A stretch of DNA of 64,000 nucleotides, taken from NCBI RefSeq assembly GCF_041379945.2, contig NZ_JBFTXJ020000005.1:186001-250000 (forward strand), written 5' to 3'. The position numbers and the translations under genes were made by a program. Numbering within the stretch: position 1 is the stretch's first letter; every line of letters starts with the position of its first letter. The notes beneath the pieces were generated by a model. It made no database searches and had not been told where the DNA came from. It saw nothing but the letters and a program-made list of their open reading frames with translations. Below, one piece after another: positions 7,395 through 17,663 of this stretch. This DNA comes from Aneurinibacillus sp. REN35 (GTDB lineage Bacteria > Bacillota > Bacilli > Aneurinibacillales > Aneurinibacillaceae).

Positions 7395-10043
7395 TTACTT
7401 AGCTTCGTACCAGCTCTTACCGTAATTAACATCCACTTTAAGGGGTACATCAAGTGAAAGTGCATGTTCCATTACATCCGGTACGAGCTTGCACATTGTC
7501 TCTAGCTCATGTTCTGGTACTTCAAAAATCAATTCATCATGTACCTGTAGAAGCATCCGGCTCTCAAGCTTCTCTTCTTCTATCCGCTGTGCCATCGTCA
7601 CCATTGCAAGCTTGATAATATCAGCAGCCGTTCCTTGAATGGGAGTATTCATCGCCGTACGCTCAGCAAAACTCCGCAGGTTGAAGTTGCGGCTATTAAT
7701 ATCGGGAAGATATCGACGACGATTCAGCATGGTCGTCACGTACCCTTTTTTCCGCGCTTCTAGCACACTTTGATCCATGTATCGCCTAACTCCTTCAAAA
7801 ACAAAGAAGTAGCGTTCAATAAACTCAGCCGCCTGCTTCCGGGTTATATTCAGATTTTGTGAAAGACCGTAATCGCTAATACCATATACAATCCCGAAGT
7901 TTACCGCTTTAGCCTGACGGCGCATCAATGAGGTAACTTCATCCTCTTCTACACCAAAGACATCCATCGCTGTACGTGTATGAACATCCATGTTCTTCTG
8001 GAAGGAATCCATTAAGTTCGCATCCTGTGAAATATGGGCCAGAATACGAAGTTCAATCTGCGAGTAATCCGCTGCCATAATGAACCAATCCGGTCTAGAA
8101 GGCACGAATGCCTGGCGAATTCTGCGTCCTTCTTCTAGACGAATCGGGATATTCTGCAGATTCGGCTCTGTGCTGCTTAAGCGTCCGGTCGCTGTTACCG
8201 CCTGGTTGAATGAAGTATGAATCTTGCCTGTTTCCGTGCGAATTTCTTTTTTCAGTCCTTCAATATAGGTCGACTGAAGCTTACCCAACTGTCGGAATTC
8301 TAGAATAAGCGGGATAATCTCATGAGATTGCTCTAGCTTCTCCAATACATCAGCACTTGTCGAATAGCCTGTTTTTGTTTTTTTAATGACAGGCAACTGC
8401 AGCTTATCAAATAAAATCTCACCCAGTTGCTTCGGTGAATTAATGTTAAATTCTGTACCCGCTAAGCGATGAATCTGCTCTGTCAGCCCCTCAAGCTTCT
8501 CTGTAAGCTCTGCTCCAATCTCATCAAGGCGGCTCTTATCTACCTGCACGCCGCATGTTTCCATCTCTCCAAGCACAGTGGCAAGCGGCAATTCGAGATC
8601 ATACAGAAGTTCATGAACCCCTTCTTCCTTCATTGTCGCATCCAGCTTGGCATGCAGACGGGCTAATGTGTCCGCCTTGCGCACAATATGCGGTCCAAGA
8701 ATCGAGACATCCGGAATCATACGCTTTGCCCCTTTTCCGTAGACTATATCATCGGAAGCAAGGCGCATACCATACCGTTCCGCAATGTCGCATAGGCGGT
8801 GGTTTGTTTCTGAAGGATTACTAAGGTATGATGCAAGCAGCGCATCAAAAGTAATGCCCTCAAGCTGAATATTCTTCCAAGCAAGCGCCACCTGACTGCG
8901 CTTGGCATCATATACCCACTTCTGTTGTGTAGAATCCGCCATCCAGGCAGAAAGCGCCGGCCACCCTACTTGATCGAATGGCACATACAGACGCGTGGAT
9001 TCATTGGCAAGCCCAATCGCATGAATGGGTGCTCCATGATAATTCTCCGCATCCACTTCCACCATGACAGCCATCGGTGATGTAAGCTTATCCGCCCATT
9101 CATCACGATTCTCTTCTGTAATGGTAACAAATACGATCTCTTCCTCCTCTAGGCCATCCAATGAACCTGCTTCCGCAGAATCTAGGCCGAGACGCTCTAG
9201 CAGGGATTTGAAGGCGAACCTCTCTAGCACGGGAATCACTTTTTCTCTTTCATACGGATGATGTACTGTATCTTCAAGCGTTACCTCTATTGGAGCGCTG
9301 CGCAGAATGGTGGCCAAATCCTTACTCATACGCGCATCATCAGCATGCGCTTCGATTTTCTCCTGCAGCTTCTTCCCCTTTACTTCAGAGACATGCTCAA
9401 GCACAGATTCAACTGAATGGAATTCATGCAGAAGCTTAAGCGCTGTCTTCTCTCCGACACCCGGAATACCTGGAATATTATCGGATGTGTCACCCATTAA
9501 TCCTTTCAGGTCGATAATCTGAGCGGGAGTCAGTCCATACTTTGCTTCGATTTCTTGCGGGGAATACAGTTCAACTTCACTGATGCCTTTGCGTGTCAGT
9601 GCAACTTGCGTCTTATCTGACACCAACTGAAGCATGTCTTTATCACCGGATACAATCAGCGTGGTAAATCCGTCCGCTTCAGCATGGGCCGAAAGTGTGC
9701 CGATGATATCGTCTGCCTCGTAACCGTTCAGCTCGTAGTGTTTTACATTAAAGGAATCAAGTAATTCCTTAATAAGAGGGAACTGCGCGGACAGTTCGCC
9801 CGGCGTCTTCATCCGCTTGCCTTTGTATTCTTTGTACTCTTGTGTGCGGAACGTTACCTTTCCTGCGTCGAATGCGACCAGCAGATGGGTAGGCTTCTCT
9901 TCTTCAAGCATACGCAATAGCATTGTAGTAAATCCGTACACAGCGTTCGTATATAAACCTTCATCCGTCGTCAGAAGGGGAAGCGCATAAAAAGCGCGGT
10001 TAGCAATGCTGTTTCCGTCCAAAATCATTAACTTTTTTTCCAT
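7395..10043 (-). CDS. polA: DNA polymerase I
   Basis: 882 residues. Order of domains: 5' nuclease (about 1-290, with SGDKDMLQL and GLMGDTSDNIPG), an exonuclease-like domain (about 310-480), and the family A polymerase (about 500-882) with motif A DYSQIELRIL, motif B RRQAKAVNFGIVYGIS and motif C QVHDEL. In the middle domain the usual DxE metal-binding pair reads VEVDAE, so proofreading is probably lost, as known for other Bacillales PolA. It acts in Okazaki fragment maturation and excision repair. Confidence 0.97.
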   Translation of the reverse strand: MEKKLMILDGNSIANRAFYALPLLTTDEGLYTNAVYGFTTMLLRMLEEEKPTHLLVAFDAGKVTFRTQEYKEYKGKRMKTPGELSAQFPLIKELLDSFNVKHYELNGYEADDIIGTLSAHAEADGFTTLIVSGDKDMLQLVSDKTQVALTRKGISEVELYSPQEIEAKYGLTPAQIIDLKGLMGDTSDNIPGIPGVGEKTALKLLHEFHSVESVLEHVSEVKGKKLQEKIEAHADDARMSKDLATILRSAPIEVTLEDTVHHPYEREKVIPVLERFAFKSLLERLGLDSAEAGSLDGLEEEEIVFVTITEENRDEWADKLTSPMAVMVEVDAENYHGAPIHAIGLANESTRLYVPFDQVGWPALSAWMADSTQQKWVYDAKRSQVALAWKNIQLEGITFDALLASYLSNPSETNHRLCDIAERYGMRLASDDIVYGKGAKRMIPDVSILGPHIVRKADTLARLHAKLDATMKEEGVHELLYDLELPLATVLGEMETCGVQVDKSRLDEIGAELTEKLEGLTEQIHRLAGTEFNINSPKQLGEILFDKLQLPVIKKTKTGYSTSADVLEKLEQSHEIIPLILEFRQLGKLQSTYIEGLKKEIRTETGKIHTSFNQAVTATGRLSSTEPNLQNIPIRLEEGRRIRQAFVPSRPDWFIMAADYSQIELRILAHISQDANLMDSFQKNMDVHTRTAMDVFGVEEDEVTSLMRRQAKAVNFGIVYGISDYGLSQNLNITRKQAAEFIERYFFVFEGVRRYMDQSVLEARKKGYVTTMLNRRRYLPDINSRNFNLRSFAERTAMNTPIQGTAADIIKLAMVTMAQRIEEEKLESRMLLQVHDELIFEVPEHELETMCKLVPDVMEHALSLDVPLKVDVNYGKSWYEAK

Positions 10044-10106
10044 TTATATTCCACGCCCTATCTTTCCCGTAATATAAGCATTTACGTTTTCATCATACCA
10101 TAAAAT

Positions 10107-10136
10107 AAGGCACTGCCCCAAAGGAGACAGTGCCTT
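10107..10136 (-). terminator. Terminator of the SPFH protein gene
   Basis: Stem AAGGCACTG/CAGTGCCTT (9 bp, 12-nt loop), followed on the minus strand by ATTTTATG. It is 84 bp beyond the SPFH stop and about 64 bp before polA, separating the two. Confidence 0.7.
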
Positions 10137-10219
10137 AAAACTCGACAAAATACACCATATGATGCACAGTCAAACCGTGCAGGACCTTTCTTAGTAGCTG
10201 CCTTTATATAATCGCTTAA

Positions 10220-11047
10220 TTACTTCTGGACATTTATAAATGGAATCGCACCGCCTGTCGTGCTTGGAAGCTTACCATCCCACTTCTCAATCGCCTGCTG
10301 CTGTGCTTCAATCTCACGAAGTCTTACAAGCTCAGGTGTAACTTCCTGCTTCTGTAAACGAAGGGATTCTGCTGTAGCTTGTGCTTTAGTAATCGTCTGC
10401 TCTTTTTCGATTTTGATCCGCTCTAGATCAAGCTTGGACTTCAGCGCCTGCTGCTCCGCAATCTGCTTCTGCTCGATCGCACGGTTGAATTCATCACTGA
10501 ATTTAAATTCTGTAATGTTAATTTCATCAAGCATCATACTATACGTACCTAATTTTTTATTCAAAATCTCTTTTACCTGCTGACTTACTTCCGAGCGCTT
10601 AGAGATGAGCTGTTCTGCTGTATAACGTGCTGTTACTGCTTTTAAAGACTCTCCAATAGCCGGATCGACGATTCTTGCTTTATAATCCATCCCAATATTT
10701 TGATAGAGCTTATTTACACTGGAAGGATCAATGTGAAAGTTAACCGCCATGTTCGTTGTTACGATCTGCAGATCTTTAGACGCAGCCGATGCATTGCTCT
10801 CCGCCTTCTGTACACGTACCTCTATCTGCACGATTTCCTGAATAAACGGAATCTTAAAGTGCATGCCTTCTTCTAACACTTTAGGCTTGACCGCACCGAG
10901 CTGCACAACGACGCCGCGATGACCGGATTGGACAACAGTAAATGATTCGAATGCTAAAATGACGAGAATTACGATAGGAACAATGAACTTAAGAATTTTG
11001 CCCATGTTTACGTTCGGTGTTCCCATCTTCACTACATTATCTCCCAT
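10220..11047 (-). CDS. SPFH/prohibitin-family membrane protein
   Basis: 275 residues. One N-terminal membrane segment (about residues 15-31) precedes an SPFH/Band 7 domain beginning VVQSGHRGVVVQLG, then a long charged coiled-coil helix (about 170-245). Prohibitin-like proteins form large membrane-bound rings or microdomains; the role in this organism is unknown. AAGGGGG lies 7 nt before the ATG. This gene, and the DMT transporter beyond it, stand between polA and phoR, which adjoin in B. subtilis. A sigma-W-like promoter lies upstream. Confidence 0.88.
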   Translation of the reverse strand: MGDNVVKMGTPNVNMGKILKFIVPIVILVILAFESFTVVQSGHRGVVVQLGAVKPKVLEEGMHFKIPFIQEIVQIEVRVQKAESNASAASKDLQIVTTNMAVNFHIDPSSVNKLYQNIGMDYKARIVDPAIGESLKAVTARYTAEQLISKRSEVSQQVKEILNKKLGTYSMMLDEINITEFKFSDEFNRAIEQKQIAEQQALKSKLDLERIKIEKEQTITKAQATAESLRLQKQEVTPELVRLREIEAQQQAIEKWDGKLPSTTGGAIPFINVQK

Positions 11048-11081
11048 ATTTTTTCCCCCTTATCAATGTCTTTCTAAGTAA

Positions 11082-11108
11082 TACGGAGCAGTCTATATAA
11101 AAGTTTCT
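11082..11108 (-). promoter_or_regulatory. Sigma-W-like promoter of the SPFH gene
   Basis: The minus strand reads AGAAAC, 17 nt, CGTA, close to the ECF sigma-W pattern TGAAAC-N16-CGTA. Sigma W controls a flotillin-type SPFH gene in B. subtilis. One base and one spacing position differ, so this is tentative. Confidence 0.4.
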
Positions 11109-11196
11109 TTTTTTCACTTTTGTGACGAGTAAACATTGTAAAACTCAAAATTTTTATTTACCATTAACATATTACTATACATACAGGAGAGAAATC

Positions 11197-12114
11197 ATGA
11201 AAGATCAACCTGCCTTTTCCCCTTATCTTGCTTTGCTGATTGCGACCATCGCTGTCTCTACATCAGCCATTCTAGTCAAATTATCAGCGGCGCCTGCCGC
11301 TGTCATTGCCACCTACCGGCTACTGTTTACTGTACTGCTTATGCTTCCGTTCATTGCATGGAAGCACCTTGGCGAGCTTTCACAAATTTCTAAGCGTGAT
11401 TGGATTTTCTCTTCCCTTGCTGGCGTCTTCCTGGCTTTGCATTTTCTTCTATGGTTTGAGTCGTTGAATTACACATCTGTAGCAAGTTCTGTCATTCTGG
11501 TGACTCTGCAGCCATTATTCTCCTTCATCGGTGCCTACTTGTTTTTTAAGGAACGGGTATCTCCGGCTGGAATAATAGGAGGACTGATTGCCATAGGAGG
11601 CAGCATGTTTATCGGTTGGAGTGATTTTCGGATCGGTGGAACAGCGCTGTTCGGAGATATTCTAGCTCTGCTTGGTGCAGCGGCGGTGACAGGCTACTGG
11701 CTGTTTGGGCAGAGCATACGCAAACGTCTCTCTCTTATGATATATACGTTTGTGGTCTATACAATCAGCACAGTTTTTTTGCTTATGTATGTTCTTATTC
11801 AAAAAATCCCGCTGTTTCCATATGGAGGCGAGGAGTGGATTATTTTCATCGGCCTAGCCATCTTTCCTACACTGCTCGGTCATTCGGTGTTCAATTGGAC
11901 CATCAAGTGGCTTAGTGCTAATACAGTGTCCATGGCGATTCTCGGTGAGCCGATTGGTGCTGCAATTCTTGCTTATTTTATTCTGAGCGAAAAAATAACA
12001 GCCCCCCAAACACTCGGAACGGCTGTCATCTTATGCGGAATTTATTTGTTTATGCGCTTTAGCCATCCTACAAAAGCTAAGACAATCCAGGAAACAGATC
12101 ACTCTGGTATCTAG
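11197..12114 (+). CDS. DMT-superfamily (EamA) transporter
   Basis: 305 residues, about ten membrane segments in two EamA repeats (GEP...[11 protein letters not shown] near residue 255 is typical). Substrate is not predictable. The ATG at 11197 follows AGGAGA with 6 nt spacing; an upstream in-frame GTG at 11122 has no such site. Its 3' end overlaps the 3' end of phoR by 38 bp on the other strand, and no terminator lies between them. Confidence 0.87.
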   Translation: MKDQPAFSPYLALLIATIAVSTSAILVKLSAAPAAVIATYRLLFTVLLMLPFIAWKHLGELSQISKRDWIFSSLAGVFLALHFLLWFESLNYTSVASSVILVTLQPLFSFIGAYLFFKERVSPAGIIGGLIAIGGSMFIGWSDFRIGGTALFGDILALLGAAAVTGYWLFGQSIRKRLSLMIYTFVVYTISTVFLLMYVLIQKIPLFPYGGEEWIIFIGLAIFPTLLGHSVFNWTIKWLSANTVSMAILGEPIGAAILAYFILSEKITAPQTLGTAVILCGIYLFMRFSHPTKAKTIQETDHSGI

Positions 12115-13867
12115 GCAGCACAATGGTAAATGTCGTACCATGGCCCTCTTCACTTTCTACGTGGATCATGCCGTGGTGCGACTCAACAAGGTGCTTAACG
12201 ATAGCAAGTCCTAAGCCTGTGCCTCCCGAATCCCTAGAACGGGCTTTATCTACACGATAAAAACGTTCGAAAATTCGCGGTAAGTGCTCTGCCGGAATAC
12301 CAATTCCTGTATCGGCAATCACCAATTCGACGCTTTTCTCATCCTTTTCATGTAGCGTAATCGTCACTTCTCCGTTATCCGGTGTATAATTGATCGCATT
12401 GCTTACAAGATTAAGAATGATTTGCTGCACACGATCCTTATCCCCTTCCAAGACAACTTCTTTTTCAGCCGGAGGATAAATCGTAATATTCTTGGCTCGT
12501 GCTTCTTCGCGAACGATGCGCACCGTCTCTTTAATTACTTTGCTTATATTAATTTCTTCGACCTTCAGCGGCATCCGTTTCTGCTCAATTTTCGACAAAT
12601 CAAGAATATCGGTAATGAGACGATTCAACCGATCACTTTCTTCATTAATAATGGTAAGGAATGAACGACTCACTTCCAAATCCTCTAGCGCACCATCAAG
12701 CAGCGTTTCTGCGAACCCTTTGATGGAGGTAATCGGTGTTTTAAGCTCGTGGGAGACGTTGGCGACGAACTCACTGCGCATCTTCTCTAAACGGCGTATG
12801 GCAGTAATATCGTGCAGCAATATAATTACACCTTTAATCTCGCCCTGTTCATTCATATAAGCACCAAGATTGGCATCAATGATATGCTCACCCGGATAGT
12901 ATATGTGAATTTCGTCGCGAATCTTCTCTCCGGTTTCTAAGCAGCGGTCAATCATATGACTAATTCCCGAGTTTTTAGTGACCTCTGTATGTATATGACC
13001 GAGAAAGTCTTTTGCATCATAGCCAAGCAGCTGCTCTGCTGCCGTATTCATCATGATGAGGCGTCGCGAATCGCTGACCAGCATCATGCCGCTGAACATA
13101 TTGTTCAAGATGCTTTCAAGCCGTTTCTCATTCTCTTGAATGGCAGACATTTGTTGTTCTAAGCTGACCGCCATATAATTAATCGCCTTTGCCAGCTGTC
13201 CAATTTCGCCTTTGGCATTTGTCCGAATACGATTTTTGAATTCTTTACGCGTAATGCCTCGTGCTACACGGGTAATTTCTTCGATTGGTTGCGTGATGCT
13301 GCGGGTAATACGCGTACTAATAAAACCAAAAATTAAAAGCAGCAACACAAGCACACCGGCAAGACTAACCCAAAGATTGCGCACGGTTTCCTGTATGCGT
13401 GTAATCGTAATAGAGACGCGAACAACACCAGCAACCTTCTCATATTTTTTCAGCGGAACAGCTACATAAAGCATATCAAAATTCAGCGTCGTACTATGTC
13501 GAATCGATTGCCCTATGCCGCTTTCTAGTGCTGCACGAATCTCCGGACGATTGGCGTGATTGGGAAGTGTCTTCGGATCATGATCCGTATCCGCCATTAC
13601 AACACCGGCCTGATCCGTTACCGTAATGCGCGCTCCTATTTCCTGGGAAAAACGCTGCATCCGCTGCTGCAATACATCCGGCTTATTCAAAAGGTCTCCG
13701 TATAGTACATCATCAGAAATAATCTGTGCCTCTTTCATCAACCGCTCTTCCAATACATCAACATAGGTGGACTGCAGCATTTTAGCGAAGTAAAAGCCCA
13801 GCAAAAGAAGCAGCACGCCAATGATTAATACGAAAATAAAGTTGAGGCGAATGCGGAATCTTTGCAT
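12077..13867 (-). CDS. phoR: Phosphate-regulon sensor histidine kinase PhoR
   Basis: 596 residues: membrane segment (about 8-30), extracytoplasmic sensor (31-165), second membrane segment (167-185), HAMP (about 186-240), PAS (about 250-355), HisKA with the phosphorylated histidine His373 in [10 protein letters not shown], and an HATPase domain ending [14 protein letters not shown]. It phosphorylates PhoP. It starts 1 bp after the phoP stop, so the two are one transcript. Its last 38 bp overlap the converging DMT transporter gene. Confidence 0.93.
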   Translation of the reverse strand: MQRFRIRLNFIFVLIIGVLLLLLGFYFAKMLQSTYVDVLEERLMKEAQIISDDVLYGDLLNKPDVLQQRMQRFSQEIGARITVTDQAGVVMADTDHDPKTLPNHANRPEIRAALESGIGQSIRHSTTLNFDMLYVAVPLKKYEKVAGVVRVSITITRIQETVRNLWVSLAGVLVLLLLIFGFISTRITRSITQPIEEITRVARGITRKEFKNRIRTNAKGEIGQLAKAINYMAVSLEQQMSAIQENEKRLESILNNMFSGMMLVSDSRRLIMMNTAAEQLLGYDAKDFLGHIHTEVTKNSGISHMIDRCLETGEKIRDEIHIYYPGEHIIDANLGAYMNEQGEIKGVIILLHDITAIRRLEKMRSEFVANVSHELKTPITSIKGFAETLLDGALEDLEVSRSFLTIINEESDRLNRLITDILDLSKIEQKRMPLKVEEINISKVIKETVRIVREEARAKNITIYPPAEKEVVLEGDKDRVQQIILNLVSNAINYTPDNGEVTITLHEKDEKSVELVIADTGIGIPAEHLPRIFERFYRVDKARSRDSGGTGLGLAIVKHLVESHHGMIHVESEEGHGTTFTIVLPRYQSDLFPGLS

Positions 13868-13868
13868 G

Positions 13869-14564
13869 CTAGCCCTCTAATTTGTATCCTAGTCCACGTA
13901 CTGTTTTGATATACTTCGGCTGCTTGGTATCTTCTTCAATCTTTTCGCGCAGATGGCTAATATGCACATCTACAATACGGGAGTCTCCTACAAAATCATA
14001 ATTCCATACCGCGTTCAACAGTTGATCACGCGTCATTACACGTCCCGGATGACTTGCCATATATTGCAGAAGTTCAAATTCCTTCGGCGTTAGTTCAAGT
14101 CGGTTTTCATTGAAAAATACTTCATATTTCTCTGGGTAAATAACAAGCTTGCCAATTGTCAGAACCTGCTCGTCCGATGTAGAATCCGCCAACTCCTGCT
14201 GACCGCTGCGGCGCAGAATCGCTTTCACTCGGGCGACTACTTCGCGCGGACTAAACGGTTTTGTCATATAATCATCGGCCCCAAGCTCTAGTCCTAGGAT
14301 TTTATCGAATTCTTCGTCTTTGGCTGTCAGCATAAGAATGGGTGTATTTATTTTCTCCATCCGCAGCTTCTTGCACACTTCCATGCCATCCATACCCGGC
14401 AGCATAATATCAAGAACGATCAAATCCGGCCTCTCCTGTTCTGCTACCTTCACCGCTGTTGGACCATCAGCGGCTTTTATAACATCAAACCCCGCCTTTT
14501 TTAAATTAAACTCCAACAATGTTACAATGGACTGTTCATCATCTACTACTAGAATTTTTTTCAC
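13869..14564 (-). CDS. phoP: Response regulator PhoP (OmpR family)
   Basis: 231 residues. A receiver domain with Asp8/Asp9 and the phospho-acceptor Asp52 (VLDIMLPG) is followed by an OmpR-type winged helix (about 130-231). With PhoR it should control phosphate starvation genes. GTG at 14564 is chosen because AAGGG lies 8 nt upstream; the GTG three codons earlier would overlap that site. It follows the lipoprotein gene by 11 bp and lies downstream of citZ-icd-mdh, as in B. subtilis. Confidence 0.94.
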   Translation of the reverse strand: MKKILVVDDEQSIVTLLEFNLKKAGFDVIKAADGPTAVKVAEQERPDLIVLDIMLPGMDGMEVCKKLRMEKINTPILMLTAKDEEFDKILGLELGADDYMTKPFSPREVVARVKAILRRSGQQELADSTSDEQVLTIGKLVIYPEKYEVFFNENRLELTPKEFELLQYMASHPGRVMTRDQLLNAVWNYDFVGDSRIVDVHISHLREKIEEDTKQPKYIKTVRGLGYKLEG

Positions 14565-14575
14565 TCGCCACACCC

Positions 14576-15046
14576 TTATTTCTTAAATTTTTGCAGTTCT
14601 GCTTTCGATTGCTGAATCAGATCATCAGATTGTTTCAATAATTGATCAGCCTTCTGCTCAAATTTTTTATCTCGTAAGTCATAGAATTTGAACAATTCAT
14701 CATGTGCTTCCATCTTTTTCTCTATTCCTTTGAGCAGCGTATCTTTAGCTGATTCCATTTCCTTTGGTACCGCTGAAGCAAACAAATCATCGTGCATAGA
14801 TTGAAGCGTGTTACGTCCCTGGTCAACAGCATTCATAATTTTAGTGCTCTTCATGCCTTTGGAAGCTTCGTTCCTTACATCCGTTAGCACCTTACTGGAA
14901 TTATCAATTCCTTGAAATGCGGCATCCGATTTTGCTAAAAATTCTTTCTTGTAATACTCTAAATCTTCCTGGCTGGCCGAGCACCCCCCGAGTAGCAGTA
15001 GTACAGCAGCAAAGATAAACGCTGCAAATGTTTTTTTGTTTAGCAT
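14576..15046 (-). CDS. Lipoprotein of unknown function in front of phoPR
   Basis: 156 residues. A positively charged start and hydrophobic stretch end in the lipobox LLLGGC (Cys near residue 22), so the mature protein should be tethered outside the membrane. The rest is lysine-rich and strongly helical with coiled-coil character (DLRDKKFEQKADQLLKQSDD). I recognise no family with confidence; a YkyA-like cell-wall binding lipoprotein is possible. ATG at 15046 follows GGAGGG. It is 11 bp upstream of phoP, so probably co-transcribed with phoPR; it is not present at this place in B. subtilis. Confidence 0.75.
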   Translation of the reverse strand: MLNKKTFAAFIFAAVLLLLGGCSASQEDLEYYKKEFLAKSDAAFQGIDNSSKVLTDVRNEASKGMKSTKIMNAVDQGRNTLQSMHDDLFASAVPKEMESAKDTLLKGIEKKMEAHDELFKFYDLRDKKFEQKADQLLKQSDDLIQQSKAELQKFKK

Positions 15047-15123
15047 ACTATATCCCTCCGAAGATATCATACCCTATAGCAAAAAGCAGGCGCAAGATAG
15101 CCATGCTTTATTTCCATAAGAAA

Positions 15124-15147
15124 AGCCCGAACAAAAACGTTCGGGCT
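15124..15147 (-). terminator. Terminator of mdh (end of citZ-icd-mdh)
   Basis: Stem AGCCCGAAC/GTTCGGGCT (9 bp, 6-nt loop), followed on the minus strand by TTTTCTTAT, 16 bp past the mdh stop. Confidence 0.9.
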
Positions 15148-15163
15148 CTACAACGATATAGTT

Positions 15164-16102
15164 CTATTTGAGAACAGCCATTACGCTGCGAACAGCGTTA
15201 GCGGATTTATCCAATTGTGCTTTCTCCTCAGCAGTAAGCTCAAGCTCGTATACTTTTTCAATACCATCTTTTCCAAGCATTGTTGGTACACCAAGATAGA
15301 TGTCATTGTAGCCGTACTCCCCTTCCAAATATGCGATCGAAGGAAGAATACGTTTTTGGTCTTTAAGAATTGCTTCTGCCATTTCAACCAGTGAAGCAGC
15401 CGGTGCATAGTATGCGGAACCGTTACCCAGCAGGTTTACGATTTCAGCACCACCGTTACGTGTGCGATCCACAATTTCATCCAGACGTTCTTTTGGAATC
15501 AATGTCTCAAGCGGAATACCGCCAGCATACGAGTAACGAACAAGCGGAACCATGGTATCGCCATGACCACCAAGTACAAAGCCTGTTACGTCTTTAACAG
15601 ATACATTCAGCTCCATTGCTACGAATGTGCGGAAACGAGCTGTATCCAGTACGCCGGATTGTCCGATGACGCGGTGCTTCGGGAAACCTGTTGTTTTGAA
15701 GAGTGTATATGTCATCGCATCTACCGGGTTGGACAGGACAAGAATTGTGCTGTTTGGTGCGTATGTTTTAATTTGCTCACCAACAGATTTCATGATGCCA
15801 GCATTTGTGTTAACCAGATCATCACGGCTCATGCCAGGCTTGCGGGCGATACCGGCAGTTACGATTACAAGATCTGCATCTTTAATGTCCTCATAGCTTG
15901 ATGTGCCGATAACGCGAGCGTCAAATCCTTGTACCGGACCTGCTTCTGCCATGTCCAAAGCTTTCCCCTTTGTAGGGCTTTCCATTTGCGGGATGTCCAC
16001 AAGAATAACATCGCCCAGCTCTTTTTGTGCCAGCAGAAATGCAGTAGTAGCTCCGGTAAAGCCAGAACCGATAACAGCAACTTTTTTACGATCGAAAGAC
16101 AT
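15164..16102 (-). CDS. mdh: Malate dehydrogenase
   Basis: 312 residues, LDH-like malate dehydrogenase. The NAD-binding GSGFTG is at residues 12-17, the substrate-binding Arg region is [10 protein letters not shown], and the catalytic histidine is in [10 protein letters not shown]. It oxidises malate to oxaloacetate in the TCA cycle. GGAGGG precedes the start. Third gene of the citZ-icd-mdh group. Confidence 0.97.
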   Translation of the reverse strand: MSFDRKKVAVIGSGFTGATTAFLLAQKELGDVILVDIPQMESPTKGKALDMAEAGPVQGFDARVIGTSSYEDIKDADLVIVTAGIARKPGMSRDDLVNTNAGIMKSVGEQIKTYAPNSTILVLSNPVDAMTYTLFKTTGFPKHRVIGQSGVLDTARFRTFVAMELNVSVKDVTGFVLGGHGDTMVPLVRYSYAGGIPLETLIPKERLDEIVDRTRNGGAEIVNLLGNGSAYYAPAASLVEMAEAILKDQKRILPSIAYLEGEYGYNDIYLGVPTMLGKDGIEKVYELELTAEEKAQLDKSANAVRSVMAVLK

Positions 16103-16244
16103 AAGTGGTTCCCTCCAGGTTGAAATGGTTTATATACGCAGCTTTACCATGCAAAAGCATGCTAAACATATAAGGAAAGGGAAACGTATGCACAGCCTTG
16201 ATAGCACCATGCATGCGTTGCCCTATAAAAAACACATTGTTGTA

Positions 16245-17543
16245 TTACATATTCTTAATCAATGCATCGCCGAACTCAGAACACTTCAGTTCAGTCGCGC
16301 CTTCCATCAGGCGAGCAAAATCATACGTAACCTCTTTGGAGGCAATTGTTTTCTCGATGGAACCAATGAGCAGATCGGCTGCCTCTGTCCATCCAAGATG
16401 ACGAAGCATCATTTCGCCAGATAGGATAACGGAAGACGGGTTCACTTTATCAAGACCTGCATATTTCGGTGCTGTACCATGTGTTGCTTCGAAGATCGCA
16501 CGTCCAGTGTCATAGTTAATGTTAGCTCCTGGTGCGATACCGATACCGCCTACTTGCGCAGCCAGTGCATCGGATACATAGTCACCGTTCAGGTTCAGGG
16601 TAGCTACAACATCATATTCAGCAGGACGAGTCAGGATTTGCTGCAAGAACGCATCCGCAATGGAGTCCTTCACGATAAGCTTGCCAGCTTCCTCTGCTTC
16701 TGCCTGTGCTTTGTTAGCAGCATCCTTGCCCTGTTCTTCAACGATACGGTCATACTGCGCCCATGTGAATACTTTATCGCCGAATTCTTTCTCAGCTAGT
16801 TCATAACCCCAGCTCTTGAATGCACCTTCAGTAAACTTCATGATGTTGCCTTTGTGTACAAGTGTCACGCTTTTGCGTTTGTTGTCGAGCGCATACTGAA
16901 TGGCAGCGCGAACAAGACGGCTAGTTCCTTCTTTAGAAACCGGCTTAACACCAATACCTGAGGTTTCCGGGAAGCGGATCTTGTTAACACCCATCTCATT
17001 TTTTAGGAATTCGATGACTTTTTTCACTTCATCGCTGCCTTCTTGCCACTCAATACCCGCATAAATATCTTCCGTATTTTCACGGAAAATAACCATATTT
17101 GTGTATTCAGGATGCTTTACAGGAGAAGGCACACCTTGGAAATATTGTACTGGTCTTACGCATGCGTACAGGTCAAGTTCCTGACGCAGTGCTACGTTAA
17201 TGGAGCGAATACCGCCGCCAACCGGCGTAGTCAGAGGACCTTTGATTGCTACTAGGTATTCATTGACCGCTGTCAGCGTGTCTTTCGGAAGCCATTCGCC
17301 ATACTTGTTGAAAGATTTCTCACCAGCATACACTTCATACCATGCGATCTTTTTCTCGCCATTGTACGCTTTTTCAACAGCCGCATCGAGAACGCGAACC
17401 GAAGCGTTCCAGATATCAGGACCTGTACCGTCCCCTTCAATGTAAGGAACGATTGGATTATTTGGAACATTGAGTGTACCCGTGCTGTCAACCGTAATCT
17501 TCTCTCCATGTGTAGGCATTTCATACTTTTCGAAAATAGACAC
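16245..17543 (-). CDS. icd: Isocitrate dehydrogenase (NADP type)
   Basis: 432 residues, close to Bacillus and E. coli Icd. The phosphate/isocitrate-binding loop [19 protein letters not shown] and the later [17 protein letters not shown] are visible. It converts isocitrate to 2-oxoglutarate. The start is a GTG behind GGGAGGGG. A 142-bp gap to mdh and 120-bp gap from citZ hold no other gene. Confidence 0.96.
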   Translation of the reverse strand: MSIFEKYEMPTHGEKITVDSTGTLNVPNNPIVPYIEGDGTGPDIWNASVRVLDAAVEKAYNGEKKIAWYEVYAGEKSFNKYGEWLPKDTLTAVNEYLVAIKGPLTTPVGGGIRSINVALRQELDLYACVRPVQYFQGVPSPVKHPEYTNMVIFRENTEDIYAGIEWQEGSDEVKKVIEFLKNEMGVNKIRFPETSGIGVKPVSKEGTSRLVRAAIQYALDNKRKSVTLVHKGNIMKFTEGAFKSWGYELAEKEFGDKVFTWAQYDRIVEEQGKDAANKAQAEAEEAGKLIVKDSIADAFLQQILTRPAEYDVVATLNLNGDYVSDALAAQVGGIGIAPGANINYDTGRAIFEATHGTAPKYAGLDKVNPSSVILSGEMMLRHLGWTEAADLLIGSIEKTIASKEVTYDFARLMEGATELKCSEFGDALIKNM

Positions 17544-17578
17544 CTTGTACCCCTCCCAAAATATGTATTACAACGTGC

Positions 17579-17631
17579 GGGGATATCCCCAACTGCACAA
17601 TATAATTGAATATAGGAAAGGGGATACCTAC
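17579..17631 (-). repeat. Inverted repeat in the citZ-icd spacer
   Basis: A perfect 12-bp palindrome GGGGATATCCCC (17579-17590) is followed by GGGGATACC about 32 bp away, so GGTATCCCC in the RNA can pair with GGGGATA-CC around an AT-rich loop. It is not a normal terminator (no T-run). It could be an RNA processing or stabilising element; this is inference. Confidence 0.4.
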
Positions 17632-17663
17632 TGTAACCCCTCACCTAAACTTATTTATGTGTA

